This document shows, piece after piece, positions 1-6,963 of a stretch of DNA of 10,468 nucleotides. A program made the translations under genes and the position numbers. Numbering within the stretch: position 1 is the first letter of the stretch; each line of letters opens with the position of its first letter. Location of the stretch: positions 1 through 10,468 of the forward strand of contig JASLIH010000201.1 of NCBI GenBank assembly GCA_030152105.1, in the 5' to 3' direction. Under the pieces are notes generated by a model that worked only from the letters and a program-made list of their open reading frames with translations, was not told the origin of the DNA and did not search any database. Source of the stretch: Actinomycetes bacterium (GTDB lineage Bacteria > Actinomycetota > CALGFH01).

Positions 1-449
1 GTGCCGATCGGCTGGTCGACGTCGCGCAGGTCGATGCCCATGTCGAGCAGCTCCTGCTTGGCCGTCGTGCGCATGCCGGCGATGTCCATGGCCAGGCCCT
101 TGCGGACCTCGTTGCCGAGGAAGAAGTTGCGCCACACCGGCATCAGCGGCACCACCGCCAGGTCCTGGTAGACGGTGGCGATGCCGCGGTCGAGGGCCTC
201 GCGGGGCGAGCCGAAGCGCACGTCCTCGCCCTCGACCTCGTAGGTGCCGTGAGTGTGCTGGTGCAGCCCGGCGATGATCTTGATCAGGGTCGACTTGCCG
301 GCACCGTTGTCCCCGAGGACGCAGGTCACCTCCGACCCGCCGACCTCCAGGGTGACGCCCTGGAGGGCGATGATGTTGCCGTAGTTCTTGCCGGCGTCGG
401 TGAGCCGGACCAGCGGCGCCGCGGTCTTGGTGTCGGCTGTTGTGGTCAT
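1..449 (-). CDS. Sugar ABC transporter ATP-binding protein (C-terminus cut off by window edge)
   Basis: This is the cytoplasmic ATPase that would power the CUT2-type importer encoded just upstream. The 149 visible residues form the first half of an ABC domain: Walker A GDNGAGKST at residues 46-54 and a Q-loop glutamine at about 95 (VYQDL). The LSGGQ signature, Walker B and any second ABC domain lie beyond base 1. It therefore cannot be decided whether this is a single-domain FrcA-like protein of about 260 residues or a double-domain RbsA/XylG-like one of about 500. The ATG at 447-449 overlaps the permease stop as ATGA. A GGAGG at 457-461, inside the permease gene, lies 7 bases upstream, so translation is probably coupled. 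Family assignment is firm; an inositol role is inferred from the operon. Confidence 0.9.
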   Translation of the reverse strand, partial: MTTTADTKTAAPLVRLTDAGKNYGNIIALQGVTLEVGGSEVTCVLGDNGAGKSTLIKIIAGLHQHTHGTYEVEGEDVRFGSPREALDRGIATVYQDLAVVPLMPVWRNFFLGNEVRKGLAMDIAGMRTTAKQELLDMGIDLRDVDQPIG

Positions 450-1504
450 CTGGACGCCTCCGCGCGAAGACGGATGAAGTTGTTCAGCAGGATGGCCCCG
501 AGCAGCAGCGCGCCGAGGAAGAAGTAGAACCAGTCGGGGTTCCAGCCGGCGTAGACGATGCCCTGGTTGGCCATGCCGAAGATGAACGCCCCGATCGCGG
601 CCCCGATCACCGAGCCGTAGCCGCCGGTGAGCAGGCACCCGCCGACCACCGCGGCGACGATGTAGATGAACTCGTTGCCCAGGCCGAGACCGGACTGCAC
701 AGTGTTGAAGGCGAACAGGATGTGCATGCCGGTGAACCAGGCCATGAATCCCACCGTCATGAACAGGCCGATCTTCACCTTGTTCACCGGGACGCCGACG
801 GCCCGGGAACTGGGTGCGGAACCACCGACGGCGAAGATCCAGTTGCCGACGTGGGTGCGGACCAGGACCCAGGTGGCGATGATGACAAACAGGAGCCACC
901 AGAGCAGCGTGATCCGGATGTTGACGCCGCCGATGCTGAACTCCGAGGCGAAGATCTTCTTGGCCGTCTCGAACCCGGCGATGTTCGACACGTCGTTGGT
1001 GCCGACGTTGCCGGTGACGATCTTGGTCACGGCCAGGTTGAGCCCCCGCAGCATGAAGAACGTGCCCAGGGTGACCAGGAAGCTGGGGATGCCCGTCTTC
1101 ACCACCAGGTAGCCGTTGATGAAGCCGATCGCCAGGGCGACGACCAGGGCGACCAGGACGCCCACGAACATGTTGGCGCTGAACTGGTAACTGATCATCG
1201 ATGCGACCAGCGCCGAGCTGGTCACGGCGACGCCGGCCGACAGGTCGAACTCCCCGCCGATCATGAGCAGCGCCACCGCGACCGCCGGGATGCCGTAGGT
1301 GGAGCTGACGTAGAGCACGCTGGCCAGCGAGTTGACGTCACGGAAGGGGGGCGCGACGATGAAGAAGATGAGGTAGATGACGATCGCGCCGGCCAGCGCC
1401 CCGATTTCGGGGCGAGTCATCAGCCGGGCAAGCGGTGACTTTCTCGCGACTCGCTCGTCCCGGGTGGGGGCCGGCGGGGTACCGATGTCCACTGTCTGAC
1501 TCAT
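446..1504 (-). CDS. CUT2-family sugar ABC transporter permease
   Basis: This is the inner-membrane permease of a ribose/xylose/inositol-type ABC importer (BPD_transp_2 family). The 352 residues comprise a hydrophilic N-terminus of about 30 residues, then many hydrophobic segments (for example about 36-52, 72-83, 113-130, 198-215, 246-268, 279-293, 297-315 and 325-343). The family hallmark GEFDLSAG lies at about 84-91 and FLVTLGT at about 142-148. A cytoplasmic coupling-loop-like stretch with SSRAVGVP at about 232-239 would contact the ATPase. The reading frame is open 63 codons further upstream, but that extension would overlap the preceding gene. The ATG at 1502-1504 has GGAGG at 1510-1514, 5 bases away, and gives a standard-length protein. 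One permease gene fits a homodimeric CUT2 channel. The substrate, probably myo-inositol or a related cyclitol, is inferred from its neighbours. Confidence 0.93.
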   Translation of the reverse strand: MSQTVDIGTPPAPTRDERVARKSPLARLMTRPEIGALAGAIVIYLIFFIVAPPFRDVNSLASVLYVSSTYGIPAVAVALLMIGGEFDLSAGVAVTSSALVASMISYQFSANMFVGVLVALVVALAIGFINGYLVVKTGIPSFLVTLGTFFMLRGLNLAVTKIVTGNVGTNDVSNIAGFETAKKIFASEFSIGGVNIRITLLWWLLFVIIATWVLVRTHVGNWIFAVGGSAPSSRAVGVPVNKVKIGLFMTVGFMAWFTGMHILFAFNTVQSGLGLGNEFIYIVAAVVGGCLLTGGYGSVIGAAIGAFIFGMANQGIVYAGWNPDWFYFFLGALLLGAILLNNFIRLRAEASR

Positions 1505-1530
1505 ACGAACCTCCGAGTCTCGGGTGCTCG

Positions 1531-1560
1531 TGGGGGGTCGCCACGGCGGGCGACCCCCCA
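1531..1560 (-). other. Intercistronic stem-loop between binding-protein and permease genes
   Basis: Bases 1531-1542 and 1549-1560 are perfect reverse complements (12-bp stem, mostly G-C, 6-base loop). The hairpin begins 9 bases past the stop of the binding-protein gene and ends before the permease ribosome binding site. No T-run follows on the minus strand, so it does not look like a complete intrinsic terminator. Hairpins at this place in sugar ABC operons commonly protect the 3' end of the binding-protein message or cause partial termination, giving more binding protein than permease. The structure is seen directly; the role is inferred. Confidence 0.75.
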
Positions 1561-1569
1561 TGCTTGTGG

Positions 1570-2568
1570 CTACCGGGTGCCGCCCTCCGCGAACTTGCCG
1601 ACGACGTCGATGTTGGACTTGTCGACGATGAACGGCCCGGTCAGCGTCGGCTGCCCGCCGCCGAGGATGTTCCCGTTGTTCTTGTACAGCCACAGCGAAT
1701 CGACCGAGAGGTAGCCCTGCAGGTACGGCTGCTGGTCGATCGCGAACTGGAGCTCACCAGAGGTGATCTTGGGGGGGATCTGGGGGTTGAAGTCGAAGGT
1801 GCCGACTTTGGCCGAGCTGCCCGAGTCCTTGACGGCGTTCATGGCCGCCAGTGCGTCGGGCGCGCCGAGCGTGACCACGAAGTCGATACTCGGGTCCTGC
1901 TTCAGCTTGGCGGCGATCGTCGACTGCTCCGACGGCCTGTCCGCACCGTTCACGTAGATCTTCTGCCAATTGCCGGTGAAGGTCTTCTTCACCCCGTCGC
2001 AGCGAGCCTCGAGCTGGACCTGCCCCTGGAACTGGATGACGCACAACAGGTTCTTGTAGCCCCCCTCGGAGGCCCGCTTGCCCGCCGCCTCGCCGGCCAG
2101 ACTCTCGTCGGAGCCGAAGTACGACATGGCGCCCGAATCCGCGTAGTCGCCGATGCCGGCGTTGAAGGCCACGACCGGGATACCGGCGTCGACGGCCTTC
2201 TTCACTGCCGGCGCAATCGCCGGCGGGTCGGGGAGGGTGACCGCGATGGCGTCGACCTTGGAGTCGATCGCGTTCTGGATGAGCTGGGCCTGCTTCCCGG
2301 AGTCCGGGTCGGAGGAGTACTGGAACTTGACGTTGTCCTTGGCCGCGGCGGCCTCGGCGCCCTTGCGGATGATGTCCCAGAAGGTGTCACCAGGGGCGCC
2401 GTGGGTGACCATCTGGACGGTCATCTCCGGCGTGTTGGCCTGCCCGGCGTTGGCGCCGGCGGCGGGCGCCTCCTCCTGCTTGCCGCCGGTGTCGCTGCAG
2501 GCGGCGGCCGCCAGCAGCAGCACGGCCAGCACGGCCACGCGGAGGGGGTGTCTACGAAGCTGGATCAT
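1570..2568 (-). CDS. Sugar-binding lipoprotein of a CUT2 ABC importer (periplasmic-binding-protein type 1 fold)
   Basis: This is the extracytoplasmic receptor that would deliver substrate to the adjacent permease. The 332 residues begin with a positively charged start (RRHPLR), a hydrophobic core at about 11-23 and a lipidation cysteine at 24 (AAAC, a slightly relaxed lipobox). A low-complexity Ala/Gly/Glu linker runs to about 46, followed by a Peripla_BP_4 domain with motifs such as the opening VQMVTHGAPGDTFW and DAIAVTLPDP at about 106-115. Cys176 and Cys190 could pair in a disulfide. The ATG at 2566-2568 follows AGGTGG at 2575-2580 with a 6-base gap and starts right at the signal peptide, so I prefer it to an in-frame ATG at 2653-2655. 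The fold resembles ribose-, inositol- and rhizopine-binding proteins. The ligand is inferred as inositol-like from the operon alone. Confidence 0.92.
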   Translation of the reverse strand: MIQLRRHPLRVAVLAVLLLAAAACSDTGGKQEEAPAAGANAGQANTPEMTVQMVTHGAPGDTFWDIIRKGAEAAAAKDNVKFQYSSDPDSGKQAQLIQNAIDSKVDAIAVTLPDPPAIAPAVKKAVDAGIPVVAFNAGIGDYADSGAMSYFGSDESLAGEAAGKRASEGGYKNLLCVIQFQGQVQLEARCDGVKKTFTGNWQKIYVNGADRPSEQSTIAAKLKQDPSIDFVVTLGAPDALAAMNAVKDSGSSAKVGTFDFNPQIPPKITSGELQFAIDQQPYLQGYLSVDSLWLYKNNGNILGGGQPTLTGPFIVDKSNIDVVGKFAEGGTR

Positions 2569-2666
2569 TCCGATCCACCTTTCTGCTTGGTCCTGCCTGC
2601 GAGAGGGACCGGGAGCCGGTGGCGCCCGCGAGTCGCTCCTGATGTCGTCGTGCATCCCACCTCCAG
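2569..2666 (-). other. Spacer between iolA and the binding-protein gene, with an alternative upstream start
   Basis: This 98-base gap is the widest within the operon. It holds the AGGTGG ribosome binding site at 2575-2580, a small hairpin (ACCGG at 2608-2612 paired with CCGGT at 2616-2620, 3-base loop), and a second initiation-like site: GGAGG at 2660-2664, 4 bases before an ATG at 2653-2655 that is in frame with the binding protein. Using it would add 29 hydrophilic residues before the signal peptide, which is unlikely for a lipoprotein. I see no clear promoter here, though a weak internal one cannot be excluded. Confidence 0.45.
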
Positions 2667-4160
2667 TCAGCGTGACGTCGGGAACCCGAGCTCCACGGCG
2701 GAGTCGCGGGGGACAGGCCAGCGGGTGGTGACGACCTTGCCGCGGGTGTAGAAGGCGACGCCTTCCGGCCCGTGGACGTGCAGGTCGCCGAACAGGGAGT
2801 CCTTCCAGCCGCCGAAGGAGTAGAAGGCCATCGGCACCGGGATCGGGATGTTGACCCCGATCATGCCGACCTGGACCTCGTTCTGGAACTTGCGGGCGGC
2901 GGCCCCGTTGGCGGTGAAGATGGCCGTGCCGTTGCCGTAGGGGTTGTCGTTGATCATCCCGATCGCCTCGTCGATGTCGGCGACCCGGAGCACGATGAGG
3001 ACCGGCCCGAAGATCTCCTGCTTGTAGATCTCCATGTGGGGTCGGACCTCGTCGAACAGGGTGGGCCCGACGAAGAAGCCGTCGTCGTGGTCCTCGACCC
3101 GCACGCCGCGCCCGTCCAGGACCAGCTTGGCGCCCTCGTTGACGCCGGTCTCGATCAGGCCGGACACCTTGTCGCGGGCGGCCCCGGTGACCAGCGGGCC
3201 CATGTCGGAGGAGGGGTCGAGGCCGGGACCGGTGCGCAGCCGCCCGGCCCGCTCCAGGACCTTGTCGATCAGGGCGTCGCCGGCCCTCCCGACGGCCACG
3301 GCGGTGGAGATGGCCATGCAGCGCTGGCCGGTGGAGCCGTAGGCGGCCGACACGAGCGCGTCCGCCGCCGAGTCCATGTCGGCGTCGGGCATGACGATGG
3401 CGTGGTTCTTGGCCCCGCCCAGGGCCTGGACGCGCTTGCCGGAGGAGGTGCCGCGCTCGTAGATGTAGCGGGCGATCGGGGTCGAGCCGACGAACGAGAC
3501 CGACGCGATGCCCGGGTGGTCGAGGATGGCGTCGACCGCGACCTTGTCGCCGTGGACCACGTTGAAGATGCCGTCGGGCAGGCCGGCCTCGGCGTACAGC
3601 TCGGCGACCAGCAGCGAGGCCGACGGGTCCCGCTCGGACGGCTTCAGGATGAAGGCGTTGCCGCAGGCGATCGCGATCGGGTGCATCCACATGGGGACCA
3701 TGATCGGGAAGTTGAACGGCGTGATCCCGGCCGCGACCCCGATCGGCTGGCGGATCGAGTAGAGGTCCACCTCGGTGGAGACATTCTCGGAGAAGTCGCC
3801 CTTGAGCAGGTGGGGGATGCCGGTGGCGACCTCCACGACCTCCATGCCGCGCTGGATCTCGCCGGCGGCGTCGGGCACGACCTTGCCGTGCTCAGAGGCG
3901 ATGATGCGGGCCAGGTCGTCTCGGTTGCGCTGGAGCAGGTCCAGGAACTTGAACATCACCCGGGCCCGCTTGACGACCGAGGTGTCGCGCCAGGCCGGGA
4001 AGGCCGCCTGGGCGGCCCGGACGGCGGCGTCGACGTCGTCGCCGGTGGCATACGCCACCTGGGCGGTCTGCCGCCCGGTGGCCGGGTCGTAGACCGCCCC
4101 GTTGCGCTCGGCCGTGGTGGCGGCGACCTGGCCGTTGATCCAGTGGTTGATGGTCCGCAT
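2667..4160 (-). CDS. iolA: CoA-acylating (methyl)malonate-semialdehyde dehydrogenase
   Basis: This cytoplasmic enzyme oxidises malonic semialdehyde (and usually methylmalonate semialdehyde) with NAD+ and CoA to acetyl-CoA (propionyl-CoA) and CO2, the last step of inositol breakdown; it is also called mmsA. The 497 residues match the usual length. Visible landmarks are the N-terminal INHWING, ITPFNFP with Asn150, the cofactor-loop VGSTPIA at about 224-230, and the catalytic cysteine at 281 in GQRCMA. The general-base glutamate of ordinary aldehyde dehydrogenases (ELGG) is replaced in ALGGAKNH, as is typical of this CoA-dependent subfamily. Two ATGs compete. The one at 4158-4160 is 7 bases from GGGAGG (4168-4173), while the one at 4164-4166 is only 1 base away, so I use the former. 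The gap to iolD is 26 bases. Confidence 0.95.
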   Translation of the reverse strand: MRTINHWINGQVAATTAERNGAVYDPATGRQTAQVAYATGDDVDAAVRAAQAAFPAWRDTSVVKRARVMFKFLDLLQRNRDDLARIIASEHGKVVPDAAGEIQRGMEVVEVATGIPHLLKGDFSENVSTEVDLYSIRQPIGVAAGITPFNFPIMVPMWMHPIAIACGNAFILKPSERDPSASLLVAELYAEAGLPDGIFNVVHGDKVAVDAILDHPGIASVSFVGSTPIARYIYERGTSSGKRVQALGGAKNHAIVMPDADMDSAADALVSAAYGSTGQRCMAISTAVAVGRAGDALIDKVLERAGRLRTGPGLDPSSDMGPLVTGAARDKVSGLIETGVNEGAKLVLDGRGVRVEDHDDGFFVGPTLFDEVRPHMEIYKQEIFGPVLIVLRVADIDEAIGMINDNPYGNGTAIFTANGAAARKFQNEVQVGMIGVNIPIPVPMAFYSFGGWKDSLFGDLHVHGPEGVAFYTRGKVVTTRWPVPRDSAVELGFPTSR

Positions 4161-4167
4161 TGCCATT

Positions 4168-4173
4168 CCTCCC
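4168..4173 (-). promoter_or_regulatory. Ribosome binding site deciding the iolA start
   Basis: GGGAGG on the minus strand lies 7 bases before the ATG at 4158-4160 but only 1 base before the in-frame ATG at 4164-4166. Normal spacing selects the inner start and shortens the protein by two residues. Confidence 0.65.
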
Positions 4174-4186
4174 GCCAGGTTGGGCG

Positions 4187-6049
4187 CTACAGGTAGTGAC
4201 GCTGGTCCTGCTTGCTTCGCTCGTAGTCGGCCCGTGCCCGACGCACGTCCTCGGAGGTGGAGACCTCGGCCACGGCAACGTCCCACCAGGCGCCGCCGAC
4301 GGTCACGTACTCGAGCGGGTCGGTCTCGACGTGGACCACCACCGGCCCGTCGGCCTCGCGGGCCCCCTTCAGGGCGCCGGCCAGCTCCCCGACCGTGCGG
4401 GGGGTCAGAACCTGGGCCCCGAGGCTGGCCGCGTTGGCGGCCAGGTCCACCGGGAGCAGCCCGCCGTCGCCGCCGTCGGCTCGGCGCGAGCGGAACCTGG
4501 TGCCGAAGCGCCCGTTGCCCGACGCCTCCGACAGCGACCCGATCGAGGCGTAGCCGTGGTTCTGGACGATGACCACGATGATCTTGATGCCCTCGGCCAC
4601 GGCCGTGACCAGCTCGCCCGGGTTCATCAGGTAGCCGGCGTCGCCGACCATGGCGAACACCTCGCGGCTGGGGTCGGCCATGCGGATGCCGATGGCGCCG
4701 GGGATCTCGTAGCCCATGCAGGAGTTGCCGTACTCCAGGTGGAACTGCTTGGGGTCGCGGCTCCGCCACAGCTTGTGGAGGTCGGCGGGCATGCTGCCGG
4801 CGGCACAGACGACCACGTCGCGGGGTTCGGCGGCGTCGTTGACGGCCCCGATGACCTCGCCCTGGCTGGGCAGGGGGCCGTGCCCGGCCCGGTAGACGCG
4901 CTCGACCGTGGCGTCCCAGTCGCGGTTGTGCCGGGCCGCCGCCTGCCGCCAGTCCTCGTCGGCCGCCCACCCGGTCAGGGCCCCGGTCAGGGCCTCCAGG
5001 GCCTCCCTGGCGTCGGCCACCACCGGGGTGGCGGCGTGCTTGAACGCGTCCACCGGGGCGACGTTGACGTTGACGAAGCGGACCCCGGGGTCGGCGAAGA
5101 TGCTGTGGGAGGCGGTGGCGAAGTCGGCCCAGCGGGTCCCGACCCCGACCACCACGTCGGCCTCGCGGGCCATGGCGTTGGCCCCGTCGGTCCCGGTGAC
5201 CCCGATCGCCCCCAGGGCCGACGGGTGGTCGTAGGGCATCGAGCCCTTGCCGGCGTAGGTCTCGGCCACCGGGATGCCGGTCGCGTCGACCAGGGCGGCC
5301 AGGGCGCCGGTGGCTTCGGAGTAGATGACCCCGCCGCCGGCCACCAGCAGCGGCCGGCGGGCGCCCCGCAGCACCTCGACCGCCCGGGCCAGCATGGCCG
5401 GCTCGGGGACGGGCCGGGCCACGTGCCAGACCCGGCGGGCGAACAGCTCCTCGGGGTAGTCGAAGGCCTCGGTCTGGACGTCCTGGGGCAGGGCCAGGGT
5501 GACCGCGCCCGTGTCGGCCGGGTCGGTCAGGACCCGCATGGCCTCCAGCAGCGACCCTGGGAGCTGGTCGGGACGGTTGATCCGGTCCCAGAAGCGCGAC
5601 ACCGGCCGGAAGGCGTCGTTGGCGCTGACGTCGGGCCCGCCGGCCGACTCCTGCTGCTGGAGCACGGGCGGGGCCACCCGGGAGGCGAACAGGTCGCCCG
5701 GGAGCAGCAGCACGGGGAGGCGATTGACGGTGGCCGTGGCCGCCCCGGTGACCATGTTGGTCGCGCCCGGCCCGATCGACGAGGTGCAGGCGAAGGTGGC
5801 CAGGCGGTTGCGCTGCTTGGCGTAGCCGGAGGCGATGTGGACCATGCTCTGCTCGTTGCGGGCCATGTGGTAGGGGAGCCGGTCGGCGTACTGGCGCAGA
5901 GCCTGCCCGATGCCGGCGACGTTGCCGTGCCCGAAGATGCCAAAGCAGCCGGCGAACAGGCGCTGGGTCTGCCCGTCCCGCTCGGTGTGCTGGTTGGCCA
6001 GGAACTCCACAAGAGCCTGGGCCATGGTCAGCCGTCGCGTGCCGCTCAT
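4187..6049 (-). CDS. iolD: 3D-(3,5/4)-trihydroxycyclohexane-1,2-dione hydrolase (ThDP-dependent)
   Basis: IolD opens the inositol-derived ring: it hydrolyses trihydroxycyclohexane-1,2-dione to 5-deoxy-glucuronate using thiamine diphosphate and a divalent metal. The 620 residues show the three-domain layout of ThDP enzymes. The N-terminal pyrimidine-binding domain carries FGIFGHGNVAGIGQAL at about 37-52 and the probable cofactor-activating glutamate 66 in RNEQSM. A central domain includes LLVAGGGVIYSEA at about 234-246. The C-terminal diphosphate domain has GDAG at 469-472, Asn476 and QNHG at 496-499 (the GDG...N motif). The start ATG (6047-6049) overlaps the iolB stop as TGATG, implying coupled translation; a GGGAGAGGGG purine run lies about 11 bases upstream. 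Length and motifs fit IolD better than acetolactate synthase, and the iol neighbours support this. Confidence 0.95.
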   Translation of the reverse strand: MSGTRRLTMAQALVEFLANQHTERDGQTQRLFAGCFGIFGHGNVAGIGQALRQYADRLPYHMARNEQSMVHIASGYAKQRNRLATFACTSSIGPGATNMVTGAATATVNRLPVLLLPGDLFASRVAPPVLQQQESAGGPDVSANDAFRPVSRFWDRINRPDQLPGSLLEAMRVLTDPADTGAVTLALPQDVQTEAFDYPEELFARRVWHVARPVPEPAMLARAVEVLRGARRPLLVAGGGVIYSEATGALAALVDATGIPVAETYAGKGSMPYDHPSALGAIGVTGTDGANAMAREADVVVGVGTRWADFATASHSIFADPGVRFVNVNVAPVDAFKHAATPVVADAREALEALTGALTGWAADEDWRQAAARHNRDWDATVERVYRAGHGPLPSQGEVIGAVNDAAEPRDVVVCAAGSMPADLHKLWRSRDPKQFHLEYGNSCMGYEIPGAIGIRMADPSREVFAMVGDAGYLMNPGELVTAVAEGIKIIVVIVQNHGYASIGSLSEASGNGRFGTRFRSRRADGGDGGLLPVDLAANAASLGAQVLTPRTVGELAGALKGAREADGPVVVHVETDPLEYVTVGGAWWDVAVAEVSTSEDVRRARADYERSKQDQRHYL

Positions 6050-6963
6050 CAGGATTGGCGCCCCTCTCCCTCAGGTCCGGCCGCGGGTGCGCCCGCCCGC
6101 TCCTGTCCCGGTCCGGACATGGGCAGGCGGGGGTCGAGCTCCTGGCCGTCCCAGGTCCCGCGGACCCAGGTGTGGGCCGGGTCGTCGCAGAAGCGCCAGG
6201 CCCGCTCCTCGGCGGGGCCGGCCATCACGTTGAGGTAGTAGAGGTCGTAGCCGGGGGCGGCCATCGACGGCCCGTGGTAGCCGTAGGGGACCAGCACCAC
6301 GTCGCCCGAGCGGACCTCGGCGAGCACGTCGATCTGGCGGTCCGGCCCCGAGCTGTAGACCCGCTGGTAGCCGAGGCCGTCGTCGCCGTCGACCTCGAAG
6401 TAGTAGACCTCCTCCAGCTCCACCTCGTCGGCCCGCTGCTCGTCGTGCTTGTGGGGCGGGTAGGAGGACCAGTTGCCGCCGGGGGTCAGGACCTCGACCA
6501 CGATCATCTTGTCGGCCGGGAACGTGGCCGGGGTGCAGACGTTGTTGACCTGGCGGCTGGCCTGGCCGGCCCCGCGCAGTTCCACCGGGACGTCCCTCGC
6601 CGGCCCGTAGGCCGGGTCGAGCCGGGAGGTGGCCAGCGACGAGGGCAGGATGAAGCGGCCGCCGCCGCTGCTGGCCACGCGCACCTCGGCGTCCTTGGGG
6701 ACGTAGGCGAAGTCGCTGACGCCGCCGAACACGCCGTCGCGGCCGGCCAGGTCGAACCGGCGCGACTCGCACTCGACCACCCCGCCGCCTTCCAGCGGGA
6801 GGACCAGCAGCTCCTCACCGCCGCTGGCGAACGTGTGGGCCTCGCCGGGGCCCAGCTCCAGCACCCGCAGGCCGCTGAAGGCCCAGCCCGCCTGCTCGGG
6901 GGTGACCTGGAGCGACCAGGCGCCGTCGGCGGTGGTCCCGGCGGGCAGGTGGTACTTGCTCAC
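6049..6963 (-). CDS. iolB: 5-deoxy-glucuronate isomerase
   Basis: IolB converts 5-deoxy-glucuronate to 2-deoxy-5-keto-gluconate, the substrate of the IolC kinase. The 304-residue protein is a double-cupin (KduI/IolB family). The C-terminal cupin shows the expected metal ligands: HKH at 171-173 in YPPHKHDE, glutamates at about 184-185 in ELEEVYYFEV, and His230 in YGYHGPS. It starts with GTG at 6961-6963, overlapping the previous gene's stop as GTGA, with AGGAGGG at 6967-6973 close upstream. The last 20 or so residues are a Gly/Ala/Glu-rich tail unlikely to be part of the fold. Its place between the aldolase candidate and iolD, with overlaps on both sides, fits one transcription and translation unit. 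Confidence 0.95.
   Translation of the reverse strand: MSKYHLPAGTTADGAWSLQVTPEQAGWAFSGLRVLELGPGEAHTFASGGEELLVLPLEGGGVVECESRRFDLAGRDGVFGGVSDFAYVPKDAEVRVASSGGGRFILPSSLATSRLDPAYGPARDVPVELRGAGQASRQVNNVCTPATFPADKMIVVEVLTPGGNWSSYPPHKHDEQRADEVELEEVYYFEVDGDDGLGYQRVYSSGPDRQIDVLAEVRSGDVVLVPYGYHGPSMAAPGYDLYYLNVMAGPAEERAWRFCDDPAHTWVRGTWDGQELDPRLPMSGPGQERAGAPAAGPEGEGRQS

Noticed and set aside
440..1438. Long plus-strand open frame opposite the permease gene
   Set aside because: It is an antisense shadow of high-GC coding DNA: low-complexity D/G/E/R-rich translation, no domain, and a strong permease on the other strand.
2569..3690. Very long N-terminal extension of the binding protein into iolA
   Set aside because: The extension reads the iolA coding region in another frame and is Arg/Gly/Pro-rich. 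The signal peptide and ribosome binding site place the start at 2568.
4161..4970. N-terminal extension of iolA into iolD
   Set aside because: The added residues are out-of-frame iolD translation; the MMSDH fold begins at the ATG at 4158-4160.
4160..6238. 692-codon plus-strand open frame opposite iolD
   Set aside because: It is G/V/D/H-rich repetitive translation in the frame antisense to iolD, a clear coding gene. No start signal or domain is seen.
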